Source: Prevotella sp. (GTDB lineage: Bacteria > Bacteroidota > Bacteroidia > Bacteroidales > Bacteroidaceae). Taken from it: a stretch of 64,000 bases of DNA. The notes under the pieces are model-generated. The model was not told the origin of the DNA and did no database searches. It saw only the letters and a program-made list of their open reading frames with translations. Both the position numbers and the translations under genes were made by a program. The stretch is taken from NCBI GenBank assembly GCA_017651265.1, contig JAGCDO010000026.1, positions 1-64,000 of the forward strand, given 5' to 3'. Shown piece by piece: positions 56,743 to 64,000 of this stretch. Positions within the stretch are counted from its first letter, which is position 1, and each line of letters begins with the position of its first letter.

Positions 56743-58100
56743 CTTCGCTCTATGAGCAGTCTCGCGAGCTGATTTGCGGGCACAGCAGTGCCGTGATGAA
56801 TGCTGTGCGTGATGAGGCCTTCCGTGAGTTCTCTGCCAGCGGCTTCCCTACCCGTAAGGTGGAGCGCTATAAATATACCGACATCAACGAGCTCTTCGCA
56901 CCCGATTTCGGTGTGAACCTCAATCGGTTCGACATACCCGTCAATCCCTATGATGCCTTCCGCTGCGACGTGCCTAACCTGAGTACCTCGTTGTATTTCG
57001 TGGTAAACGACGCTTTCTATACCAAGGCCCTGCCTAAGAGTCATCTGCCCGAAGGGGTGGTCATCGGTTCCCTAAAGGACTTTGCCACCACCACTCATTA
57101 CCATCAGCTGGCTGCCAAGGATCATGATGCGGTGACGAATCTGAATACCATGCTGGCACAGGACGGACTGTATGTCTATGTTCCCAAAGGGGTAGTGGTT
57201 GATCGGGCCATCCAGGTCATCAATATCCTGAAATCCCCCGCCAATCGACCCTCCACAGGCAACACTGTCCTTCCTCCTTCGTCCTTCGTCCTTCCTCGAA
57301 TGATGGTAAACCGTCGTGTACTGATCATCCTGGAGGAAGGGGCTGAGCTGAAGATGCTCTTCTGCGATCATACCGCCGACGACTGCCACTTCCTGGCTAC
57401 GCAGGTCATCGAGGCCTACGTTGGTGAGAACGCATCGTTGGATCTCTACTGTATGGAGGAGACGCATGCCAAGAACGTGCGCGTGAGTAATGTATATATC
57501 GACCAGCAGGCCAACAGTAGGGTTAACCACAACGTCATCACCCTGCACAATGGCATCACCCGAAACAAGCTCGACCTCACCTTCTCGGGCGAGGGAGCCG
57601 AATGCGACTGCTATGGTTGTGTCATTGCCGATAAGCATCAGCATGTGGATAACAACACGCTCATCACGCACAAGGTGCCGCACTGCACCTCGAACGAACT
57701 ATATAAGTATGTGCTCGACGAGCAGTCAACCGGGGCCTTTGCTGGTAGGGTACTAGTGGAGCAGGGGGCGCAGAAGACCAGCTCGCAGATGACCAATCAG
57801 AACCTCACGGCCACGAAGGAGGCACGGATGTACACGCAGCCCATGCTCGAGATCTATGCCGATGATGTGAAGTGCGCCCATGGCTCAACGGTGGGTCAGC
57901 TCAACGATGCGGCCCTCTTCTATATGCGTCAGCGCGGTATTCCCCTCGAGGAAGCCCGATTGCTGTTGCAGAACGCATTCATCAACGAGGTCATCGACAA
58001 GATGAAACTCGAACCCCTCCGCGACCGCCTTCACTACCTTGTGGAGAAGCGTTTCAGGGGAGAACTCAGCAAGTGCGAAGGGTGCAAGCTGTGCAAATAA
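56673..58100 (+). CDS. sufD: Fe-S cluster assembly protein SufD
   Basis: 475 aa. N-terminal helices (LYEQSRELICGHSSAVMNAV, RKVERYKYTDINELF), beta-helix core (YVGENASLDLYCMEETHAKN, FSGEGAECDCYGCVIADKHQ) and the C-terminal ARLLLQNAFINEVIDKM. The start at 56673 is preferred; upstream in-frame codons are repeat sequence overlapping sufC. Two insertions look repeat-derived: TPLPQREGEGVGL near residue 10-22, and an extra segment (NRPSTGNTVLPPSSFVLPR, around residues 188-210) encoded by CTTCCTCCTTCGTCCTTC-type repeat (57268-57300). Last gene of sufBCD here. Confidence 0.94.
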   Translation: MTEKKTATVSTPLPQREGEGVGLSSLYEQSRELICGHSSAVMNAVRDEAFREFSASGFPTRKVERYKYTDINELFAPDFGVNLNRFDIPVNPYDAFRCDVPNLSTSLYFVVNDAFYTKALPKSHLPEGVVIGSLKDFATTTHYHQLAAKDHDAVTNLNTMLAQDGLYVYVPKGVVVDRAIQVINILKSPANRPSTGNTVLPPSSFVLPRMMVNRRVLIILEEGAELKMLFCDHTADDCHFLATQVIEAYVGENASLDLYCMEETHAKNVRVSNVYIDQQANSRVNHNVITLHNGITRNKLDLTFSGEGAECDCYGCVIADKHQHVDNNTLITHKVPHCTSNELYKYVLDEQSTGAFAGRVLVEQGAQKTSSQMTNQNLTATKEARMYTQPMLEIYADDVKCAHGSTVGQLNDAALFYMRQRGIPLEEARLLLQNAFINEVIDKMKLEPLRDRLHYLVEKRFRGELSKCEGCKLCK

Positions 58101-58192
58101 AGTGCATAGTTCATAGTTCATAGTGCATAGTTCATAGTTCATAGTGCATAGTTACGAAGGGATTCGGTCGAAGGGATTCGGTCAAAGGGATT
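58101..58192 (+). repeat. Tandem short repeats after sufD
   Basis: CATAGTTCATAGTG-type units (58101-58152) followed by AAGGGATTCGGTC units (58157-58192). The second type also occurs at 55768-55796. No gene in the rest of the gap; a TATATTTG box at 58288-58295 probably serves the next gene. Confidence 0.75.
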
Positions 58193-58326
58193 AAATATTA
58201 ATAGAAGCAAGAGGTGAGAGATTGTCAAATTGTGATTTTGACAATAGTTTTTGTGATTTTGAGAATGGGTATCTCATCATATTTTTCTATATTTGCAGCA
58301 TATTACTAACCTAAATTTTATGAATT

Positions 58327-58674
58327 ATGAAGAAATTTCTACTGATAACCTTGTTTTTCTTCTCGGCAGCATCGATGATGGCCGATGGTGAACAGAAGAT
58401 TGATGCTTCGAAGGTTTCCAAGATTACTTTCAAAGGCGATGACGTGATCATTACATTCAATGATGGAACATCAACAAAGACACTCGACATGTCGGTGGTT
58501 ACACTCGACTTCACAAATGCTACGAGTATTGAGGATCGTATAAGGCTTTCTGAAGAGAGTGGTTTGGAGGGTAAGCCAGTATACGACCTCAGCGGTAAGC
58601 AGATGGGCAATAGTGCTGCCTCACTCAAAGCGGGAGTCTATATCATTGATAAGAAAAAGGTTGTTATCAAATAA
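58327..58674 (+). CDS. Small exported protein with C-terminal Gly-Val-Tyr-Ile segment
   Basis: 115 aa with a signal peptide (MKKFLLITLFFFSAASMMA). Beta-rich (KITFKGDDVIITFNDGTSTK). It ends GKPVYDLSGKQMGN...LKAGVYIIDKKKVVIK, a C-terminal pattern frequent in Prevotella exported proteins and resembling sorting-type tails. Whether it is a secretion signal is not established here. Cotranscribed with the next gene (15-nt gap). Confidence 0.65.
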   Translation: MKKFLLITLFFFSAASMMADGEQKIDASKVSKITFKGDDVIITFNDGTSTKTLDMSVVTLDFTNATSIEDRIRLSEESGLEGKPVYDLSGKQMGNSAASLKAGVYIIDKKKVVIK

Positions 58675-58689
58675 AAGGAGGGAACCATG

Positions 58690-60855
58690 ATGAAACATCT
58701 ATATATTTCAGTGTTACTGCTCTTGGTGTCTGTTTGTGCATCGGCTCAAACAGGTGCTAATGCAGTGAAAAGGGACGGAAACCAAAACCAGGTCATACTT
58801 AGTCTGACCAATGGCGAAGTCAAATACTACAACACTTCTGATCTGCAGAGTATTGACTTCAAAAGCGGGGAGGTTACCTTCAAGCATCATGCGGGTAATG
58901 ATACTTACAAGAACATGGTTTCTGGCATGCGTTTCCTCAAGTCAGAGAAGATTACACCCTTGTCTGAGGATGAACTCAGTAACCTTACTGGCGATTTGGT
59001 GGCAAGGTTACTTGCGCTTGCCTATAACCCCCAAAGCAAAGTCAATGATGCGGAGCGTATCGACTATCTGCTTACAACACTCAGTCAGCAGCAAGCCATC
59101 GAAACCCGCGGTGTTTGGTCGAAAGCCAAAGCCATCGTTGACTTCGGTCTGGTGATGAACGATGCCAATAAGCTTCACCGTTGCACAGTGATTGGGGCGA
59201 TGTCGAAATTCGGCGTTAAGAGCAAGTCCGACCGTCAGCGCATCTGGCGGGATATCATGGATGCTGATGTGCTGCCCAATGAGTACCGCACCTCTTCCGA
59301 TCAGTTCTGGAAAGCCTTCTCCATGGGCGAGCTCGACTATTACGCCATCCCCATCTACAAAGCTATTATGGACCATAATGTCACGTCAGAATCTACAGCT
59401 ACTGAACGACTAGCCACAGAGATGGCTGTCAATGGCTTGCGGCATATTGACTTGACGCTTTCCGTTGCTCCACAACTCATTGAGGCTGGTGCTAATATCG
59501 TCTTCGCATTTGGCGGTGACTTGATTGAAACGTCCAAGCTGGCATACGACTTTGTCACGACAAACGAAGGGGTGATATTTGAGTTGGTGGAAGGTAATCT
59601 TACTGCCGAAACCTTCATTGATGCCTGTAACAATAACCTGAAACTGCTTGCAAAAGGACTTAAAGAAATAATTCCCGATGGGGGCGACCTCGCTGAGATG
59701 TTGGCAGATGCTACGGCAGAACAGGTGAAGCAGCTGAATCAGGAAATTAACGACGCCATCACCATGGCAGGCAATAGCAGTCTCACTCAGAGCGATGTGG
59801 CCTTCTTTGTGGATCGCATGAGAGACATTCTTAAAATAGACTGGAGCCCCGGATTCCTGGATAAGGACTATGAAAGCAAGGACAAGTCGTATTTCCATAT
59901 CACCTCCGCCGAGAACAAGACATACACGTTCCATTACTATGATGCCGATGGGGAACTGATGTGGGGTGGCAGATGCTCGGTTGATCCCAGTTATATCTTT
60001 GTGCAGGTAAGTGTGCTGGATGAGAAATGCGACCTGTTGCGCAACCCCAAGAACGTGGGTGATATCGTTGCTATTCCATACGTCGAGGGTTACCAATCTG
60101 TCTCTATGGGCTCTTCTACTGCAGGTGATGTGAAATTCAAGTCGTTCATTCAGAAAGAAGTGAACGTTGAAGATCAGGTGGTGTTCCATGATGAGAACCA
60201 GGGATACACCAGTTTTTACAACTCCGGGTATCAGGTGTACTTCACCGACCGCAGTGATGGGCATTACATGGAGATATCCAAGTATCTTGGGAATAATGAA
60301 ACCGAAACCATATTCCGGGCATACTACACGGCCAGCGAAAACAACGATTTGGGTCTTACCATCATTAGCTTCAAGAAAACCCTCAGAAACGGCGAAAGCA
60401 CCATCTTTGCCAACGAAAATTGGAAGGAAGGTGACATGATCTTGGGCAGTTACTACAAACCCGAAGACGGTATTTCCATCAACATCGGTAGTCATGAGTT
60501 TGTGCTTAACAAGGAAGTGAGTATCAAGGCGGTATGGACGTCTGTTGACGGTGCAGCCGAGTTTGATCTCTATTGGGGTAGATACAGGTGTAATGGCAAT
60601 CTGTACCTCACACTCAGAGCATCGGTGAATCAGTTTGAAAAGACCATCAAGTTCACTGTCCACTATGCGTATGATACGACGCAGGAAAAAGCAGAATCTT
60701 GTAAGATTAAGGTGCCTGGACAAGGTGAGATTACGGTCGACTGCAAGGATTACACCGTTCCATTCAAACTAGAGAAGAAGAAAGATGGTATTGAATATCT
60801 CACCTTCACACTCTTCGGCTGCGAGTTCGTGCTGAAAAAGACGGCCGACAAATGA
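58690..60855 (+). CDS. Large exported protein of unknown function
   Basis: 721 aa with a signal peptide (MKHLYISVLLLLVSVCASAQ). The first domain (QVILSLTNGEVKYYNTSDLQ) parallels the mature start of the preceding small protein (KITFKGDDVIITFNDG), suggesting the two share a beta module. A helical middle (residues ~95-380) and beta-rich C-terminal repeats follow (SYFHITSAENKTYTFHYYDA). No enzyme motif is recognised. A terminator follows directly. Confidence 0.7.
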   Translation: MKHLYISVLLLLVSVCASAQTGANAVKRDGNQNQVILSLTNGEVKYYNTSDLQSIDFKSGEVTFKHHAGNDTYKNMVSGMRFLKSEKITPLSEDELSNLTGDLVARLLALAYNPQSKVNDAERIDYLLTTLSQQQAIETRGVWSKAKAIVDFGLVMNDANKLHRCTVIGAMSKFGVKSKSDRQRIWRDIMDADVLPNEYRTSSDQFWKAFSMGELDYYAIPIYKAIMDHNVTSESTATERLATEMAVNGLRHIDLTLSVAPQLIEAGANIVFAFGGDLIETSKLAYDFVTTNEGVIFELVEGNLTAETFIDACNNNLKLLAKGLKEIIPDGGDLAEMLADATAEQVKQLNQEINDAITMAGNSSLTQSDVAFFVDRMRDILKIDWSPGFLDKDYESKDKSYFHITSAENKTYTFHYYDADGELMWGGRCSVDPSYIFVQVSVLDEKCDLLRNPKNVGDIVAIPYVEGYQSVSMGSSTAGDVKFKSFIQKEVNVEDQVVFHDENQGYTSFYNSGYQVYFTDRSDGHYMEISKYLGNNETETIFRAYYTASENNDLGLTIISFKKTLRNGESTIFANENWKEGDMILGSYYKPEDGISINIGSHEFVLNKEVSIKAVWTSVDGAAEFDLYWGRYRCNGNLYLTLRASVNQFEKTIKFTVHYAYDTTQEKAESCKIKVPGQGEITVDCKDYTVPFKLEKKKDGIEYLTFTLFGCEFVLKKTADK

Positions 60856-60861
60856 TGTAAG

Positions 60862-60898
60862 AAAAAGTCCTGCCCAACATATCGGTGGGACTTTTTTT
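60862..60898 (+). terminator. Terminator after the exported protein genes
   Basis: AAAAAGTCC and GGGACTTTTTTT bracket a short loop, with a long T run, 7 nt after the stop. Confidence 0.88.
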
Positions 60899-60907
60899 CG
60901 TATATCG

Positions 60908-60939
60908 GTTGCCCAAGTCGCAGAAAAGTAGTACTTTTG
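60908..60939 (+). promoter_or_regulatory. Probable promoter of sufS
   Basis: GTTG ending at 60911, 20-bp spacer, TACTTTTG (60932-60939). The resulting 5' leader of about 300 nt consists mostly of dispersed repeats. Confidence 0.5.
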
Positions 60940-60981
60940 CAGCAAGGAATAATAAAAGAAGCAAGAGGTGAGAGGCAAGAA

Positions 60982-61050
60982 CTTTTGGAGCAGCGAGTGC
61001 CACCATGCTTGCATGATTGGCCGAGTCGTGACAAAAGTCAACGAAGTTAA
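60982..61050 (+). repeat. 65-bp dispersed repeat, copy B
   Basis: Starts TTTTGGAGCAGCGAGTGCCA and ends GTCAACGAAGTTAA. Highly similar to 55691-55755 and inverse of 63663-63733. Confidence 0.85.
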
Positions 61051-61091
61051 GCAAGAGAAAAGTACTGAGATTCTGTATCTCTGAATCATTT

Positions 61092-61127
61092 CTCCTTCCT
61101 CCTTCGTCCTTCCTCCTTCCTCGAATA
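61092..61127 (+). repeat. CCTTCCTCCTTCG-type repeat before sufS
   Basis: CTCCTTCCTCCTTCGTCCTT followed by CCTCCTTCCTCGAATAAA. The same block occurs at 55801-55832 and, in frame, inside sufD at 57268-57300. Confidence 0.8.
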
Positions 61128-61144
61128 AATTTAATGTTTAATGA

Positions 61145-61216
61145 TAAAAAGACTAAGGAACCAAAGGACCAAGGATTAAAGACCAAAGAAATAAGGAACC
61201 AAAGGTAATCATAAAG
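61145..61216 (+). repeat. Left copy of a 72-bp inverted repeat flanking sufS
   Basis: Reads GACTAAGGAACCAAAGGACC onward to GGTAATCATAAAG. The reverse complement of 62814-62885 matches it with about one substitution and one single-base length difference. Confidence 0.9.
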
Positions 61217-61218
61217 AT

Positions 61219-61248
61219 AAAAGTTCAAAGTTCAAACTTCAAAGTTCA
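61219..61248 (+). repeat. TTCAAAG tandem repeat directly before the sufS start codon
   Basis: AAGTTCAAAGTTCAAACTTC and AAAGTTCA run up to the ATG at 61249. Same module before the genes at 62783 and 63937. Confidence 0.8.
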
Positions 61249-62490
61249 ATGATAAACAAGCGTAAAGACTTTCCCATTCTGTCAAGGGAAGTGTACGGTA
61301 AGCCGCTGGTATATCTGGATAATGCGGCCACCACGCAGAAACCGCTCTGCGTGCTCGACGCCATGCGCGATGAGTATCTCAATGTGAATGCCAATGTGCA
61401 CCGTGGCGTGCATTACCTCTCTCAGCAGGCCACCGACCTCCATGAGGCGGCGCGCGAGAAGGTGCGCCAGTTTATTCATGCACGTAAGACCGAGGAGATT
61501 GTCTTCACCCGCGGAACCACCGAGGCCATCAACCTCGTGGCCAGCTCGTTCTGCGAGTCGCAGATGCAGGAAGGCGATGAGGTGCTGGTTACCGAGATGG
61601 AGCATCATTCGAATATCGTACCCTGGCAGCTGCAGGCTATGAAACGCGGCATCATCGTAAAGCACCTCCCCATCACCGACGACGGCCGTCTCGTAAATTG
61701 CGATGATATTGCAACTTACATGACGGAAAGAACAAAGTTCGTAAGTGTGACGCACGTCAGCAACGTACTCGGCACAGTGAACCCCGTCAAAGAGATCATT
61801 CAGATAGCTCATGAACATGGTATCCCTGTGTTGGTTGATGGTGCCCAGAGTGCTCCGCACATGATGATTGATGTGCAGGATCTGGATTGTGATTTCTTCG
61901 CCTTCAGTGGTCATAAGATGTACGGTCCTACCGGCATAGGTGTGCTCTATGGCAAGGAGGAATGGCTCGAGAAACTGCCACCGTATCAGGGTGGGGGAGA
62001 GATGATTGACAAGGTGACGTGGGAGAAAACCACCTTTGAACGACTGCCGTTTAAGTTCGAGGCAGGCACGCCCGACTTCGTGGCCACCCACGGTCTGGCC
62101 ACCGCCATCGACTATATCCAATCCATCGGCTTCGACGCCATACAACAGCATGAGCAGGAGCTCACCCGCTACTGCATGCAACAACTCCTCACCATCCCCG
62201 ACATCCATATCTACGGACCCCAACTTAAAGTTCAAAGTACAAAGTTCAAAGTTCAAAGTTCAAAGGACGCAGTAGTAAGTTTCAACCTCGGCTCCATCCA
62301 CCACCTCGACGTCGGCACCCTGCTCGACCGTCTTGGCATAGCCGTCCGCACCGGTCATCACTGTGCGCAGCCCCTGATGGACCGTCTTGGCATCTCCGGA
62401 ACCGTCCGCGCCTCCTTCGCCCTTTACAACACGAAGGAAGAGGTGGATGCCTTGGTGGCAGGCATCGAGCGCATCAGGAAAATGTTCTGA
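61249..62490 (+). CDS. sufS: Cysteine desulfurase SufS
   Basis: 413 aa PLP enzyme supplying sulfur to the SUF system. YLDNAATTQKP at the N terminus, TRGTTEAINLVA, EMEHHSNIVPW, DGAQSAPHM, the PLP lysine in FAFSGHKMYGPTGIGVLYG and the persulfide Cys in RTGHHCAQPLM. A stretch LKVQSTKFKVQSSK (about residues 326-339) is encoded by TTCAAAG repeats (62226-62268), an in-frame repeat insertion between IHIYGPQ and DAVVSFNL. It is separated from sufBCD by two exported protein genes. No SufE/SufU gene is in the window. Confidence 0.96.
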   Translation: MINKRKDFPILSREVYGKPLVYLDNAATTQKPLCVLDAMRDEYLNVNANVHRGVHYLSQQATDLHEAAREKVRQFIHARKTEEIVFTRGTTEAINLVASSFCESQMQEGDEVLVTEMEHHSNIVPWQLQAMKRGIIVKHLPITDDGRLVNCDDIATYMTERTKFVSVTHVSNVLGTVNPVKEIIQIAHEHGIPVLVDGAQSAPHMMIDVQDLDCDFFAFSGHKMYGPTGIGVLYGKEEWLEKLPPYQGGGEMIDKVTWEKTTFERLPFKFEAGTPDFVATHGLATAIDYIQSIGFDAIQQHEQELTRYCMQQLLTIPDIHIYGPQLKVQSTKFKVQSSKDAVVSFNLGSIHHLDVGTLLDRLGIAVRTGHHCAQPLMDRLGISGTVRASFALYNTKEEVDALVAGIERIRKMF

Positions 62491-62498
62491 TAACCCCC

Positions 62499-62783
62499 TT
62501 AAGCCAGTAGTCTGCGGCATTTCTTCACGGCCACAACCAGCCACAGCAGTGCCACGGCACGCAGGACAAAGGCGTAACCCACGGGCATCACCCCTAAGAA
62601 GAACGCCACCTGCGCCTCAATCAACGCCCATGTCTGGTGCATGTTCAAATCGCGCTCCAGCACCTGGGCGTAATACGTACGTAAAAGGTTCACCGGACGG
62701 TTCACGCTCTCAGTAACCTTACTCATCATCTCTGCTACGAAGCGCCCACCACGTGAGCAGCTCAACACCATTTCCTTATTCAT
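62499..62783 (-). CDS. Small membrane protein of unknown function
   Basis: 94 aa: MNKEMVLSCSRGGRFVAEMM, an amphipathic region (LLRTYYAQVLERDLNMHQTW) and one or two hydrophobic helices (AQVAFFLGVMPVGYAFVLRA, VALLWLVVAVKK). Convergent with sufS, 8 nt apart. Its start codon is preceded by the GTAATCATAAAG/TTCAAAG leader repeat. No family recognised. Confidence 0.6.
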   Translation of the reverse strand: MNKEMVLSCSRGGRFVAEMMSKVTESVNRPVNLLRTYYAQVLERDLNMHQTWALIEAQVAFFLGVMPVGYAFVLRAVALLWLVVAVKKCRRLLA

Positions 62784-62813
62784 AACTTTGAACTTTGAAC
62801 TTTGAAATTTGAA

Positions 62814-62885
62814 CTTTATGATTACCTTTGGTTCCTTAGTTCTTTGGTCTTTAATCCTTGGTCCTTTGGTTCCTTAGTCTTTTAA
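62814..62885 (-). repeat. Right copy of the 72-bp inverted repeat flanking sufS
   Basis: Inverse of 61145-61216. Together with 61219-61248 and its counterpart at 62784-62813 it makes the two leaders, of sufS and of the 62783 gene, near mirror images. Confidence 0.9.
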
Positions 62886-62997
62886 AAACATGTTCTTCTG
62901 TTATTATGTCTAAAAACCTGTTCTTTTGTCTTCGCTGCAAAATTACCATCCCTTTGTGCACAATAAGTTCACAAATTCCCCGTTTTTCTATAAAAAA

Positions 62998-63023
62998 CTT
63001 TAATCTTTAATGTTTAATCTTTA
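62998..63023 (+). repeat. TTTAATC/TTTAATG repeat before rnhB
   Basis: CTTTAATCTTTAATGTTTAA then TCTTTA run into the ATG of rnhB at 63024. Confidence 0.6.
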
Positions 63024-63659
63024 ATGTTAAAATCTCATTTTCACGAGGGCAAGATCGAGGCAGGCTGCGACGAGGCAGGTCGTGGCTGTCTGGCAGGCAG
63101 TGTCTATGCTGCGGCCGTGATCTTCCCAGCCGACTATCAGAATGAGGCGTTGAACGACTCGAAGCAGCTCACCGACAAGCGGCGGCATGAGCTGCGGGAG
63201 GTCATTCAGCGTGACGCCCTGGCCTGGGCAGTAGGCATTGTCACCCCCGAGGAGATCGACAAGATCAATATCCTCAACGCCTCCATCCTCGCCATGCACC
63301 GTGCCTTGGATCAGCTCAAGGTGCGCCCCGAGGCCATCATCGTCGATGGTAACCGCTTCAAGCCCTACTTTACCCCCGCGCCACCGCACCACCGCACCCC
63401 CATCCCCCACACCACCATTGTGAAAGGTGATGCCAAATATCTCTCCATCGCCGCCGCCAGCATCTTAGCCAAGACCTACCGTGATGACTATATGGACAAG
63501 TTGGCCGAGGAGTACCCGCAGTACGACTGGCAGCGCAACAAGGGCTATCCCACCAAGAAACACCGTGAGGCCATCAAGCTCCACGGCATCACCCCCTATC
63601 ACCGCAAGTCCTTCAACCTCCTTGGTAACGAAGAACTATCATTGAACTTTGAACTTTGA
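63024..63659 (+). CDS. rnhB: Ribonuclease HII
   Basis: 211 aa, removes RNA from RNA-DNA hybrids. IEAGCDEAGRGCLAGSVYAA (residues ~11-30, catalytic Asp-Glu), NDSKQLTDKRR, IIVDGNRF and VKGDAKYLSIAAASILAKTY. An insertion TPAPPHHRTPIPH (about residues 116-128), encoded by CCGCACCACCG-type repetitive DNA, interrupts the usual VDGN-to-KGD spacing. The last residues LSLNFEL and the stop come from the TTGAACT repeat. Confidence 0.95.
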   Translation: MLKSHFHEGKIEAGCDEAGRGCLAGSVYAAAVIFPADYQNEALNDSKQLTDKRRHELREVIQRDALAWAVGIVTPEEIDKINILNASILAMHRALDQLKVRPEAIIVDGNRFKPYFTPAPPHHRTPIPHTTIVKGDAKYLSIAAASILAKTYRDDYMDKLAEEYPQYDWQRNKGYPTKKHREAIKLHGITPYHRKSFNLLGNEELSLNFEL

Positions 63660-63662
63660 ACT

Positions 63663-63733
63663 TTAACTACGTTGACTTTTGTCACGACTCGGCCAAATTG
63701 ATTCAAGCATCTTTGGCGCTCGCTGCTCCAAAA
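63663..63733 (-). repeat. 65-bp dispersed repeat, copy C (inverted)
   Basis: Reverse complement begins CTTTTGGAGCAGCGAGCGCC and includes GGCCGAGTCGTGACAAAAGT. Followed by GAACTTTATGATTAC, the same leader module in inverse orientation. The remaining bases to 63886 hold no supported gene. Confidence 0.85.
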
Positions 63734-63890
63734 GTTGAACTTTATGATTACTCTTATATTTTGTATCCTCTTTTTCACTCTACGAATTAGACGAACCGTC
63801 GGTCTTTCAAAGCTAAGCAGCGAAAGATGTCTATTCATTTGGACCTGTCCCCCTCCCTTTGGGGGGTTGGTGTTGGCTCCTTATCGTAGT

Positions 63891-63936
63891 GTAATCATAA
63901 AGTTCAATGTTCAAAGTTCAAAGATCAAAGTTAAAA
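63891..63936 (+). repeat. GTAATCATAAAG plus TTCAAAG leader repeat before the last gene
   Basis: Reads GTAATCATAAAGTTCAATGT then TCAAAGTTCAAAG-type units to the ATG at 63937. Third occurrence of this leader module. Confidence 0.8.
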
Positions 63937-64000
63937 ATGCGCCACGATAAACTAGAACGTCAGCTCGACCTTATGCTCCTCCTGGCAGGCAGCAGGGGCA
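63937..64000 (+). CDS. Start of a probable WYL-type HTH regulator, cut by window end
   Basis: Only 21 codons: MRHDKLERQLDLMLLLAGSR. This opening resembles Bacteroidota WYL-domain transcriptional regulators with an N-terminal helix-turn-helix. Too short for a firm assignment. Confidence 0.5.
   Translation, partial: MRHDKLERQLDLMLLLAGSRG

Noticed and set aside
58101-58192. CRISPR array
   Set aside because: The units are 7-14 bp with no spacers of constant length; it is a simple tandem repeat. No cas genes are present.
63735-63950. 71-codon plus-strand ORF before the last gene
   Set aside because: Made of dispersed repeats and runs through the leader of the 63937 gene.

Overview
The window looks like a chromosome segment from a Prevotella-type member of the Bacteroidota (Prevotella, Segatella or Xylanibacter). 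The evidence is the repeated -33/-7 promoter pair (TTTG and TAnnTTTG), the gene families present (FimB/Mfa2-type lipoprotein, GH115 alpha-glucuronidase, DUF4369/TlpA-like lipoprotein, DUF3871, HU-like fragment) and the rarity of Shine-Dalgarno sequences. The species cannot be fixed from sequence alone.

Layout. 1-4.6 kb: end of an AlbA/RecG-like ATP-binding regulator, tRNA-Met, a fimbrial-type lipoprotein, and an operon of HAD phosphatase, ribF and a CPBP protease. 4.7-13.9 kb, minus strand: ECF sigma factor with a probable anti-sigma, then topA-aroK-speA-argB and pnp. 14-25.8 kb: secreted proteins and hemicellulose-related enzymes (GH115, acetylesterases), a redox-less TlpA-like lipoprotein, a DUF3160/CapA cluster and a Nudix hydrolase. 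25.9-27 kb is almost gene-free, with a decayed HU-like start and a perfect 46-bp palindrome. 27-31 kb: S41 peptidase, type-B carboxylesterase and a membrane protein/winged-helix regulator pair.

31,156-43,560 is an integrated element of about 12.4 kb in the 3' half of a tRNA-Asn gene. It is bounded by 43-bp direct repeats and carries a tyrosine integrase, putative arm-type sites at both ends, a serine recombinase, DUF3871, and several unknown or secreted proteins. It also holds a strongly structured RNA candidate with two mutually exclusive folds. At its left end are two adjacent genes, an SF2 helicase and a GIY-YIG (T5orf172-like) nuclease. Their reading frames are continuous only if TAG is read as an amino acid: five in-frame TAGs, no in-frame TAA or TGA, and TGA and TAA as the stops. 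This is the pattern of genetic code 15 used by some crAss-like phages, although the host and other element genes end with TAG. It is the most unusual observation in the window.

43.6-64 kb: S41/PDZ protease, rimP-nusA-infB, two tandem SpoIIE-type phosphatase sensors, sufB-sufC-sufD, two secreted proteins, sufS, a small membrane protein, rnhB and the start of a WYL-type regulator. From 55.6 kb on, short dispersed repeats fill the intergenic spaces, sit directly before start codons and have entered the coding sequences of sufC, sufD, sufS and rnhB in frame.

All functional names rest on reading translated motifs and order; no database search was run.
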